A DNA stretch of 64,000 bases from Undibacterium hunanense (GTDB lineage: Bacteria; Pseudomonadota; Gammaproteobacteria; Burkholderiales; Burkholderiaceae_D), in assembly GCF_014284335.1 (NCBI RefSeq), contig NZ_JACOGF010000003.1:1-64000 (forward strand), written 5' to 3'. A model generated the notes under the pieces. The model did no database searches. It was not told the DNA's origin and saw only the letters and a list, made by a program, of their open reading frames with translations. The position numbers and the translations under genes are program-made. Position 1 is the stretch's first letter, and each line of letters begins with the position of its first letter. Positions 18,096 through 25,822 of the stretch are shown piece after piece.

Positions 18096-18555
18096 AAAGT
18101 ATCCAAGACGCTGCGAGACAATGCCTGCCGATCTCACGGTATAAAAAATAGGCATGCGTCCTGTTTGTCCGACCAAGCCCCGCATAAAGACGCGCATGAA
18201 TTTACAGGCGGCCTAAGACTTGTGCAGCAGCCAGTAACAGCGACTCAGAGCACTAATGACTTAAGAGGCTAGCAGAATTGCTGAATAGAGGAACATATGA
18301 ATCAAGATGCTTGGGAGAACACTCTCTGGCAGAAGGTCTTCAGTTAGAGATTGTGTCATTCAAATCTAATCTGGCGGTTATATAGGTGAGAACTGATGGC
18401 TGCTTGAATTGAGAAATACCGGATACTTTGGAGTGAGAATCGGTGGCCATGATGATCCGCGGCTACTTTTATGAAAATACGCAGCAATAAAGCAAAATTT
18501 TTAAAGAATGACTTTTTTTGGGCTAAGTCAATTGACCCAGGTTAAGTACGCAACC
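18096..18555. other. Intergenic between sigma factor and recombinase
   Basis: No gene supported. Near its right end lies a short sequence related to the repeats at the 3' end of the kfrA-like gene (18533-18547). Confidence 0.5.
18533..18547 (-). repeat. Possible third copy of recombinase-linked repeat core
   Basis: On the minus strand, 8 bases after the recombinase stop codon, ACTTAACCTGGGTCA matches 12 of 15 bases of ACTGATGCTGGGTCA in the repeat at 22943-22990. It faces the opposite way from that copy. Short and possibly chance. Confidence 0.35.
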
Positions 18556-19542
18556 CTAAATATCTTGATGAGTAATGGATACAGATGACTGATCCGGTCC
18601 GCTCAAGCTGGATTCAATCCGATGTTGGGCAAAAGGATCCGCCGCATCCACATACCGCATGGCACTTTGCACGCTTTTCCACCCTACGTATTCCATGAGG
18701 GTTTTTAAATCCCAGCCATTTCCCGTCGCCCAATTGGCAAATCCTCGCCGGAGTGAATGTGCTGAGTATTCGTCGGAACCGGCGACGCCGGCGTCCTTGA
18801 AAATGGTGCGTAGCAAAGGTATCAGGCTATCCATGTGAAGTCCTTGATCGCCAACTTGGCCCCAGCGGTTGACTGACCGGAATACTGGACCAGACTCAAG
18901 TGCTGCTAATTCCTTCCAGGCCGTGTAGGCTGCAACTGGACAAAACTGCTTTAGGGCTGGGGCTTTAAACGTGACGCCTTTATTCTGACGATCGCCTTTG
19001 GTATGCGGCAAAAAAAAGCTCATGCCCTGGCCAGGAATGATTTCAATGTACTCGACCTGCAAACGAGTCAATTCGTCCCCACGGAAACCTCGCCAAAACC
19101 CCAGGAGTAGCAGTGCCCGGTTCCTGGTGTGCCGCAGTTCGCCCGCACGATCGCCAGACGCATTTGCTGTGGCAATTGCATTGTGGAGCCAGCGATCCAC
19201 GATGCCAAGTTGATCAAGCTGAAATGGCTTTGCCTGTTTTTCTTGAGCTGGATGCTCTCTTTGAATTCCTCGAAGCACCTTTTTGACGAGCGGACTTTTT
19301 GTTGGATCCGGAAATCCCTGATCAACATGCCACTGAGCCAAGGCAGCCAGGCGTTGACGAAGAGTATTGATTGCGAGCTTTTCTGCATGATCAACTAAGT
19401 ACTGTGCAATGTTTTCGGTCGTGGCAGGTAAGAAGCCACCCCATTCGATTTCGTAGTGTCTCACGGCCGATTGATAGGCAACGCGGGTATTGTCTCGCGT
19501 GCCGGCATGGAGGTAGTGATCGATTTTGCTCATGCTGCTCAT
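18556..19542 (-). CDS. Tyrosine recombinase (site-specific integrase)
   Basis: A 328-aa recombinase. N-terminal SAM-like core-binding domain: residues ~5-100 (YLHAGTRDNTRVAYQSAVRHYEI). The catalytic domain has Arg154 in WRGFRGDELTRL, His262 and Arg265 in AHSLRRGFAN, the box-II tryptophan/glycine EYVGW and the nucleophile Tyr297 in MRYVDA, so all key residues are present. A second ATG three codons in, 10 bases after GGGAG, may be the true start. It is divergent from the KfrA-like gene and not beside the filamentous prophage. Confidence 0.9.
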   Translation of the reverse strand: MSSMSKIDHYLHAGTRDNTRVAYQSAVRHYEIEWGGFLPATTENIAQYLVDHAEKLAINTLRQRLAALAQWHVDQGFPDPTKSPLVKKVLRGIQREHPAQEKQAKPFQLDQLGIVDRWLHNAIATANASGDRAGELRHTRNRALLLLGFWRGFRGDELTRLQVEYIEIIPGQGMSFFLPHTKGDRQNKGVTFKAPALKQFCPVAAYTAWKELAALESGPVFRSVNRWGQVGDQGLHMDSLIPLLRTIFKDAGVAGSDEYSAHSLRRGFANWATGNGWDLKTLMEYVGWKSVQSAMRYVDAADPFAQHRIESSLSGPDQSSVSITHQDI

Positions 19543-19619
19543 TCTCCCGATTTGAGATCACAGAATAAAGTGGATCCGTATCAAATATTGGGTCGATTTT
19601 AACTGTTTTTTGGATATAA

Positions 19620-19646
19620 CACTGGATAAGCTTGTCTTATCCAGTG
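19620..19646. repeat. Perfect 11-bp inverted repeat upstream of recombinase
   Basis: CACTGGATAAG (19620-19630), CTTGT loop, CTTATCCAGTG (19636-19646). It lies between the divergent recombinase and kfrA-like genes, 78 bases upstream of the former. It could be an operator or an mRNA hairpin. Confidence 0.7.
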
Positions 19647-19701
19647 CCAATTTTATTGAAAATTTAACTTGAATAATTTCATTAAATAATATGTAATTAC
19701 A

Positions 19702-19713
19702 TGATACGTATCA
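19702..19713. promoter_or_regulatory. Palindrome TGATACGTATCA, candidate operator
   Basis: A perfect 12-bp palindrome 26 bases before the kfrA-like start. A half-site CGTATCA recurs at 19577-19583, next to the recombinase start. A KfrA-type protein or another repressor could bind it. Confidence 0.5.
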
Positions 19714-19739
19714 CATTACAAAATTTGATGGAGTAGAAC

Positions 19740-20756
19740 ATGGGCAGAACCGGTTTGCATAAAACTGATGTTGAAAAAGCACGCAATTCAATCATAGCTC
19801 AAGGACGCCATCCATCCGTCGATGCCGTCAGAATTGCGCTGGGAAATACTGGCTCCAAAACCACAATTTCCAAATATTTAAGAGAGTTAGAGGCTGAAAG
19901 CGGCGGCCCTGTGGATAGAAAAACCTCGATCAGCGCAGCTCTGCAAAACCTGGTTGGTCAACTAGCCGAGCAGTTGGAAATTGAGGCCAGCAGCCGCATT
20001 GCCGACATCTCCATGGAAAGCAGTGAAAAAGACCGCTTGCACGCAGAAGAAATTGACGAGATCAATGCCAAACACACGCAAATAAAAGAAAAACTTGACC
20101 TGACAATCGCGGCCATCAAGCAAGAAATCGAATCTCACGAGCAAACCAAAGAGGCACTACAAAGCGAGACCATGGCCCACCATACCCTGGCTCAGCAAGT
20201 AATCGATCTCAAAGAACGCCTGGTAGAAAACGATGTTCATCGACAGTCCCTCGAAGAAAAGCATCAACATGCCCGGGAAGCACTTGAGCATTACCGCAAC
20301 TCTGTCAAAGAGCAACGGGAACAGGAGATTCGCAGCCATGAGCAGCAGGTACAACAGCTTCAAGCCGATTTACGTCAATTACAGCAAGCTTTAGTAACCA
20401 AGCAAAATGAAATAACTCGTCTGAATCAAGATGGGGCACGCTGGGTAGCGGAAATATCACAAGCCAAAAAAACGATCTATGATGAGCAAGCCAGTCATCG
20501 AAAACTCAGTGATCAGGTCGATGCCCTGCGAATTGTCGAGCAACGGGCAAAAGCGCTGGAGCCCCAATTAGCCGAAAAAGACAGCAAGATAAGGGAATTG
20601 GAGGCGCTAATTCATCAGCATGCCGAAACGGTCAACAGCCAAAAGGAACAGCTACACAGAATGGAAATCGATCAGGCAAGCGCAATGACAAAGATCGAAG
20701 CCCAGCAAAACATGATGGCAGAACTCAAATCCGTCCTGGCCGGCAGGCTCACATAG
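19740..20756 (+). CDS. KfrA-like DNA-binding coiled-coil protein
   Basis: A 338-aa protein. The N-terminal domain (MGRTGLHKTDVEKARNSIIA, then GRHPSVDAVRIALGNTGSKT) is the KfrA_N helix-turn-helix fold. From residue ~65 to ~330 it is one long coiled coil rich in Gln, Glu and Lys. Plasmid KfrA proteins bind DNA, repress themselves and act in segregation. Chromosomal relatives divergent from a tyrosine recombinase suggest a recombination accessory or regulator, which is inference. Its last codons and 3' flank are repeated at 22943-22990. Confidence 0.85.
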   Translation: MGRTGLHKTDVEKARNSIIAQGRHPSVDAVRIALGNTGSKTTISKYLRELEAESGGPVDRKTSISAALQNLVGQLAEQLEIEASSRIADISMESSEKDRLHAEEIDEINAKHTQIKEKLDLTIAAIKQEIESHEQTKEALQSETMAHHTLAQQVIDLKERLVENDVHRQSLEEKHQHAREALEHYRNSVKEQREQEIRSHEQQVQQLQADLRQLQQALVTKQNEITRLNQDGARWVAEISQAKKTIYDEQASHRKLSDQVDALRIVEQRAKALEPQLAEKDSKIRELEALIHQHAETVNSQKEQLHRMEIDQASAMTKIEAQQNMMAELKSVLAGRLT

Positions 20757-20782
20757 ACTAATGCAGGGTAAGATCTAGATAC
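20735..20782 (+). repeat. Direct repeat copy A, 3' end of kfrA-like gene
   Basis: 48 bases covering the codons LAGRLT-stop and 26 bases past the stop codon. It matches copy B (22943-22990) at 39 of 48 positions without gaps. The conserved centre is CTCACATAGACT. Position at a gene's 3' end beside a recombinase suggests an attachment site. Confidence 0.7.
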
Positions 20783-20786
20783 AGGG

Positions 20787-21788
20787 TCACGTGTCTACGG
20801 CACTTCTCTGGGGAAAAGCTTTACTGCTTTGCGCGTAGCGCTCCGCAAGCACCTCGAAGGCTAACGCCAGTTCAGGCGGGCCCACGACCTCCATTGCAAC
20901 TCCAAATTTCCCGAAGTTAGCGGCAAGTGAGCCCCAGGACCACGAACCCAGTTCAAGCGTGCAGGTGTGCAAATCGGCGGGAGTAACCTTGCCATCCCCA
21001 GCGAACGGCAAGACCTCACTCGCAGGTAGATGAAGGCGAACGATACCGCGACACGCCCATTCGTTCACATCTGATCCTTTCAATCGGGCAGAGACGAATT
21101 CCTTGATGTCACCACCCGGCACCGTGCGCGGTAAGAACCGGGTACCGAAGGGAATACGGGGGTGAACGCGGTCGACTCTGAAGAGGCGCCAATCTTTGCG
21201 GTCCAGATCCCAAGCGACAAGATACCACCGGCTGTGCGAGGTAACCAAATGATGTGGCTCCACCCGTCGCATTGCGCGTTGTTCACCGTCATCCGCGCCG
21301 TATCTAGTTGGGTAGTCGAAACAAAGGGTTTGGCGGTCGCGGATGGTTTGTGCAAGAGTCACAAGTACGTCAAGCGATGCAGTCACAGGGGCGGCAGAAC
21401 CGGGGCTGCTAACGGTCGTGATTTCCAGTGCGTCGAGGCGGTGCCGCAGCGGCAACGGCATCACCTGGCGAATCGTGTCGAGCGCGCGGATGGCGGCATC
21501 TTCGATCCCTGCGCCAACACTTGTCGCCACGCTGAGTGCGATGGCTACAGCGACTGCCTGGTCGTCATCGAAAAAGATAGGTGGCAACACATTGCCTGCG
21601 CGTAGACGGTATCCACCTTCAGGCCCCATGGTGGATTGGATTGTGTAACCCAACTCCCGCAAGCGGCCTATGTCTCTACGAACCGTGCGGTCACTGATGT
21701 TCAGCCGGGATGCCAGTAACGAACCTGGCCAGTCACGGCGCGTCTGCAGCAGCGACAACAGGTTGAGCAGTCTTTCTGTGGTCGTCAT
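20787..21788 (-). CDS. YafY-type WYL-domain transcriptional regulator
   Basis: A 333-aa regulator. N-terminal DeoR-like winged helix (residues ~5-60): LLNLLSLLQTRRDWPGSLLA and ISDRTVRRDIGRLRELGYTI, then GPEGGYRL. The WYL domain is in the middle (HHLVTSHSRWYLVAWDLDRKDWRLFRVDR), followed by a WCX extension. WYL proteins sense ligands such as nucleotides and often sit with PhnB/VOC proteins, as here (22192). The region directly upstream of its start is an IS5-type remnant, which may have replaced its promoter. Confidence 0.88.
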   Translation of the reverse strand: MTTTERLLNLLSLLQTRRDWPGSLLASRLNISDRTVRRDIGRLRELGYTIQSTMGPEGGYRLRAGNVLPPIFFDDDQAVAVAIALSVATSVGAGIEDAAIRALDTIRQVMPLPLRHRLDALEITTVSSPGSAAPVTASLDVLVTLAQTIRDRQTLCFDYPTRYGADDGEQRAMRRVEPHHLVTSHSRWYLVAWDLDRKDWRLFRVDRVHPRIPFGTRFLPRTVPGGDIKEFVSARLKGSDVNEWACRGIVRLHLPASEVLPFAGDGKVTPADLHTCTLELGSWSWGSLAANFGKFGVAMEVVGPPELALAFEVLAERYAQSSKAFPQRSAVDT

Positions 21789-21810
21789 ATTTTCAGTTTA
21801 GTTGATGTAG

Positions 21811-21982
21811 TCCGACCTGAATAATTCAAAAATCATCCGCAGCTTCCGCAGGATCATGCGTAGATTGTGACCGCAACCTGCCGTCGTTCTTCATGTGCCC
21901 GATTGCCGGCTCGATGGCGCTGTGACGTAGGATGTCGCGCCGAAGGTGTTCGGTGATATCGCGCTTGAGCTTATGGTGGTAG
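21811..21982 (-). pseudogene. IS5-type transposase C-terminal remnant with internal deletion
   Basis: The minus frame reads LRRDILRHSAIEPAIGHMKN then DGRLRS, typical of the end of IS5-related DDE transposases. After an internal deletion the shifted frame gives NLRMILRKLRMIF, the next conserved block. Everything 5' is missing. It is a dead fragment between the WYL gene and the VOC gene. Confidence 0.65.
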
Positions 21983-22191
21983 ACCTAAGTCCCGCCTTTG
22001 AAATTTGCAAGGAATTGCCACCATTTTAGCGAAAGCTTGCAAATCCCGTCGAATTTTTCTCAGTCTTTCGCTAGCAGAATCAGTTGGTTACGATTTTTTC
22101 AGACTGGACGATATGTAGGACAGAAATAGACCTACATGGATGCGAGACTTACGTTGTGCCGATTTTGGCCGACTTAACCCCAGGAGAAAAA

Positions 22192-22647
22192 ATGCCCATC
22201 CAGACGACCACTCACCTCAATTTTTGTGGCGATGCACGCCAAGCATTGGAATACTACCAGTCAGTTTTTGGTGGTCAACTGGTCATCAAGACCTACGCAG
22301 ACTTCGGGATGCCACCCCAAGTGCCGGGCGCTGACAAGGTGGTGTTTGGTCTTATCGTCGCCGAAAACGGTTTTCGCGTGATGGGCTACGACGTTCCTGT
22401 CCAGACCAAGGGCGGGATTGCCTCCGGCGGTTCGACCCGTCGAGAAAACGGCGTCACCATCACAGATCAGGCGCTCTTTGTCTCAATCAGCGCAGACAGT
22501 CTTGAAGAGATTCAGCTTATCTGGAGCGCGCTGGTAGTTGGCGCCACAGTCGTGGAGCCATTGGCTGCGTCGGAATGGAGCAAAGGCTTCGGCATGCTTA
22601 CAGATCGCTTTGGCGTGACCTGGATCGCCGATGTTACTGCCCACTAA
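22192..22647 (+). CDS. PhnB-like VOC superfamily protein
   Basis: 151 aa from ATG 22192, which follows AGGAGAAAAA; an earlier in-frame start lacks a ribosome site. TTHLNFCGDARQALEYYQSVFGG opens the first VOC beta-alpha-beta unit, and EPLAASEWSKGFGMLTDRFGVTWIAD closes the second, as in PhnB/YdcE-type proteins. No complete glyoxalase metal triad is evident. Such genes commonly accompany YafY regulators, so the WYL gene probably controls it. Its enzymatic role is unknown. Confidence 0.85.
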   Translation: MPIQTTTHLNFCGDARQALEYYQSVFGGQLVIKTYADFGMPPQVPGADKVVFGLIVAENGFRVMGYDVPVQTKGGIASGGSTRRENGVTITDQALFVSISADSLEEIQLIWSALVVGATVVEPLAASEWSKGFGMLTDRFGVTWIADVTAH

Positions 22648-22805
22648 ATACTCGCCATTTTGGTGTATGCGTAGCCGACCCTCCCCATGACTGAGGCTTC
22701 TTCTTTTGAGGAATTTGGCCGCCCGACACAAGCCCCTCTGCCTTGACTTTTTAAAGACCATGGTTGCTGCCGTGGTCTTACTCAATTCAATTTCTAAACA
22801 GGAGA

Positions 22806-22964
22806 ATGAATATGTTTTTGAACGCCATCGGTGCACTCAGCTAGTGGGTAATATTCGCTGCTGCAGCTAATTTTTTGATCGCTGGGATCTACTTTGGGGC
22901 ACTAACCCCAAAATACTATGCAATCGCGCTAGGAAGAGAAGGCCTGGCCAGTAGACTCACATAG
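22806..22964 (+). pseudogene. Broken small membrane protein gene (DUF1761-like) fused to repeat B
   Basis: After GGAGA the frame reads MNMFLNAIGALS, then a TAG at 22842-22844, then WVIFAAAANFLIAGIYFGAL and TPKYYAIALGRE. These helices resemble the first half of DUF1761 membrane proteins. The frame then runs into GLASRLT-stop, which belongs to repeat B, so the gene has both a nonsense codon and a truncated 3' half. Confidence 0.5.
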
Positions 22965-22990
22965 ACTGATGCTGGGTCAGGTCCGGATAC
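22943..22990 (+). repeat. Direct repeat copy B
   Basis: Matches copy A (20735-20782) at 39 of 48 bases, including codons LASRLT-stop against LAGRLT-stop. It lies 2.2 kb downstream with no kfrA-like coding sequence before it, so it looks like a displaced or foreign 3' end of a kfrA-like gene. Confidence 0.7.
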
Positions 22991-23267
22991 ATCCAATCCA
23001 TTGCCTCGGTCTCGATTCGTCGAACCATCAAAATAAATAAATTAGCAACTTGCTCGATTCAAGTAAGAATATAGCAACAATTCAATGTATTATTAATTCG
23101 TTAATGCAATTTGATAAAAAAAACGTCCCTGCACGTAAATCGCGCTGGTTGAAGTCCGATAACCGCTGGCGATATGCGCAGGACTGTAAGTTTAAAGAGG
23201 TACAGCCAATGTTGATATTGATATCGAGTTGATCGGCAACGGTCACAACGTGTAATGGAGCTAAGAT

Positions 23268-24359
23268 ATGACACTTGATAAGAATTTTCTGGGCGGTGTA
23301 ATAGCAACCCAACAACAAGGGAATTCAACGCGCCAGCCACAGCGAATCAACACACTGGCTCCACCAGGTATTGCCAGCGCCATTGGCGTGACCACTGCTA
23401 ATACGGACTTACCCTTTGCCTTTGTAATTGGGAATGACGGCAATTTGTGGTTGGATTTTTTGAATGGAACGGCCTGGGAATGGACAAATCTAGGTACGCC
23501 GGGAGTTAGCATTTCCAGTGCTGTTGGTGCCATCACTGTCAATCAGAATATGCCCTATGTTTTTGTTATAGGGAGCGATGGCAATTTGTGGTCTAACTCT
23601 TTGAACGACAGTCAATGGAAATGGAGTAATCTCGGCGCGCCAAGTGTGGGCATCGCCAGTGCAGTTGTTGCAATCACTGTAAATGAAGCTTTCCCGTATA
23701 TTTTCGTCTTGGGGCGCGATGGTAATTTATGGCTAAATAGTTTTAATGGCAATGATTGGAACTGGAATAATCAAGGTAATCCTGGGGTTGACATCATAAT
23801 TCCAGTTGGCGCAATAACCATAAATAATCAACTCGATACCCAAGTCTATGTCACAGGAAGTGATGGCAATTTGTGGGGAAACATTTGGAATGGTTCCGCG
23901 TGGCTATGGGTCAATAACGGATCGCCAGGCGTCAAAATCGTTCGCGGAGTTGGGGCATACGCTGTGCAGGATTCTTTTCCAAATGTCTTTGTCCTTGGTG
24001 GCGATGGCAATCTTTGGGCAAATATATGGGATGGCGTTGAATTGAGTTGGAGTAATTTAAATACACCCAACGCCACTATAGTAAGTAGCGTTGGAGTCGT
24101 TCCCGTAGATGTGTGGCGCTTCAGTGTTCTAGTGATTGGAAGCGACGGCAGTCTGTGGTCAAACTTCGGGAATGGCCAAACATGGACCTGGCCGAATCTA
24201 GGATCGCCTGGCATCAATGTCGTCAGTCCTGTCGGTGTGACCAGTGTTCCCGTGAATCTGCCATTTGCTTTTGTTATGGGCAGCGACGGTAATATGTGGT
24301 TGCACTCGTGCGACGCCGATTCAGCTTGCTCCTGGCAAAATCTGGGTGGGGCCGCTTAA
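23268..24359 (+). CDS. PLL-like seven-bladed beta-propeller lectin
   Basis: A 363-aa protein built of seven repeats of about 48 residues. Each has GxDGxLW (GNDGNLW, GSDGNLW, GRDGNLW, GSDGNLW, GGDGNLW, GSDGSLW, GSDGNMW) followed by WxWxNLGxP. This is the pattern of the Photorhabdus PLL/PHL lectins, seven-bladed propellers that bind fucose and O-methylated sugars; tectonin-type propellers are the alternative. It lacks a signal peptide. ATG 23268 follows ATGGAGC. Role may be host or biofilm interaction; carbohydrate specificity is not visible. Confidence 0.75.
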   Translation: MTLDKNFLGGVIATQQQGNSTRQPQRINTLAPPGIASAIGVTTANTDLPFAFVIGNDGNLWLDFLNGTAWEWTNLGTPGVSISSAVGAITVNQNMPYVFVIGSDGNLWSNSLNDSQWKWSNLGAPSVGIASAVVAITVNEAFPYIFVLGRDGNLWLNSFNGNDWNWNNQGNPGVDIIIPVGAITINNQLDTQVYVTGSDGNLWGNIWNGSAWLWVNNGSPGVKIVRGVGAYAVQDSFPNVFVLGGDGNLWANIWDGVELSWSNLNTPNATIVSSVGVVPVDVWRFSVLVIGSDGSLWSNFGNGQTWTWPNLGSPGINVVSPVGVTSVPVNLPFAFVMGSDGNMWLHSCDADSACSWQNLGGAA

Positions 24360-24425
24360 TACTTAAGGAACATCTGATTAAGTTCTAATTTTCTTAAACT
24401 TCGAAACCAAGTTCTGCTCATTCAT

Positions 24426-24452
24426 AAAACATGCTCGCGAGAGCATGTTTTT
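24426..24452 (+). terminator. Rho-independent terminator after lectin
   Basis: AAAACATGCTC (24426-24436), GCGA loop, GAGCATGTTTTT (24441-24452). Strong stem with T tail, 67 bases past the lectin stop. Confidence 0.85.
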
Positions 24453-24618
24453 CCAGTGAAAAATGAAGCAAATGCTTCCAATTCCCGATGCTCTTGCGCG
24501 ATTTCTCGCACGGTGGACACATTATGCCCCTTGCATGCGCATTAACCGCCTGCGGACCATAAACAAGTTAGCCGGCGTACAGCACTGCCAGAACAACGGC
24601 ACGCAGACGAGTTCGCCT

Positions 24619-25557
24619 CTAACTATAGTCAGTCCAAAGGTTGGCAAGCGCATTTTCGGCGGAAACGCCAATCTGGATCAGCCGATCACGCTTTTCCGGC
24701 CATTGTTCTTCATTCTGACAGGCTACAAGCCAGCGTGCTGTTGCTACCGCGGGAATTTTTAGCAATGCTTTCAAATATGGTAGATCCACGTCGGAAAGCG
24801 AGTGCCCCAGCACGTTTACAGAATCTACGGCGTCAAGCTGGTCAAAAAATGCTTGGTTCTGTAATATCAATTTTTCTGAAGGCTTGAAAGTCTGCAGGAA
24901 GTAACCGTCCAAGATGGAATGCGCTTCCATCAGGCGAGTATCAATCTCAGAAATATCGTCACGATCATTAAGGGATCTCCGTTCTGCGGGATTCCATCCA
25001 TGGCCCAGGATGAGCTTTTCGCCTTGCGTTTTGGCTTCACCATGAATATGCAATACGTTATCGCCAGGCACACCATATAGGTCTTGTAGGGTCGATGTGT
25101 AGTTAAAATTCAAGAAGGCAGCACCATTATCCAAGTGCTTCAAATATGACTTTGCAGTGAGTGACGTTGGAATCGGTAAGGTTCTTATCCAATCCCCGAA
25201 CAACACCGTAAGTTTGCTTGAAAGTCGCTGAACAAGCTCCCCAACTTCGTACTGAAAATCATGATGTCCCGAATCACTCCAGTCTTCAGCAGCATACGAA
25301 GGCATAAATTGATCCAGGTCGTCGAAGATGCCGTTTGCATCGATGTCTGCAAAAGCCGATTCAAGAGACGCCCAATCATCACCTGCAGGAAGATAATCTT
25401 CCACTGCATCGAATATTTCTCGGTCACGTTTGCGCACGTAGTTTTTGAAATCTCCGTATCGTGACGGGATGCCGTGTCGTAAGTCGAATCCGTTCCCAAT
25501 GATATAGAGCTTGGTCGGTTTTCTATCTCCCACAACTTGTTGGTATCTGGAATGCAT
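24619..25557 (-). CDS. AbiH family abortive-infection protein
   Basis: About 312 aa. KLYIIGNGFDLRHGIPSRYGDF near the N-terminus is the hallmark of AbiH (IIGNGFDxxHG). Later LNFNYTSTLQDLYG, then VLHIHGEA and ILGHG, and the end VNVLGHSLSDVDLPYLKALL are the other conserved blocks. Lactococcal AbiH gives abortive infection against phage; the mechanism is unclear, with a nucleotide-binding SIR2-like fold suggested. ATG 25557 follows GGGAGAGG and is preferred over 25572. Divergent from the CBASS operon, so this is a defence island. Confidence 0.85.
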   Translation of the reverse strand: MHSRYQQVVGDRKPTKLYIIGNGFDLRHGIPSRYGDFKNYVRKRDREIFDAVEDYLPAGDDWASLESAFADIDANGIFDDLDQFMPSYAAEDWSDSGHHDFQYEVGELVQRLSSKLTVLFGDWIRTLPIPTSLTAKSYLKHLDNGAAFLNFNYTSTLQDLYGVPGDNVLHIHGEAKTQGEKLILGHGWNPAERRSLNDRDDISEIDTRLMEAHSILDGYFLQTFKPSEKLILQNQAFFDQLDAVDSVNVLGHSLSDVDLPYLKALLKIPAVATARWLVACQNEEQWPEKRDRLIQIGVSAENALANLWTDYS

Positions 25558-25779
25558 CTCGACCTCTCCCATTTTTGGTTCAAAAACTCTGGCCTAGCTT
25601 CGTCTGAAATAATACGTCCTTTCTCAGGCAAACGTCAGGAAGAAGTCTTTGCCGGGCAAATTTAATAGACGATGAAATATGTATTTTGCAACTATTTAAC
25701 ACCTTGAATTTACGGCGCAATGCACTACAATCAGTAGTAAAAGGCGAATTTACCCCCACATATAGTGTTACGAAGAAAG

Positions 25780-25817
25780 TTCACCTTTAAAATTTTGATA
25801 TCAAAAAATAAGGTGAA
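25780..25817 (+). promoter_or_regulatory. Inverted repeat covering CD-NTase ribosome-binding site
   Basis: TTCACCTT (25780-25787) is complementary to AAGGTGAA (25810-25817), which contains the Shine-Dalgarno of the gene at 25823. Between them TTTTGATATCAAAA is itself a perfect palindrome, giving one long AT-rich hairpin that would hide the ribosome site. A protein operator is the alternative. Confidence 0.55.
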
Positions 25818-25822
25818 TTCCA

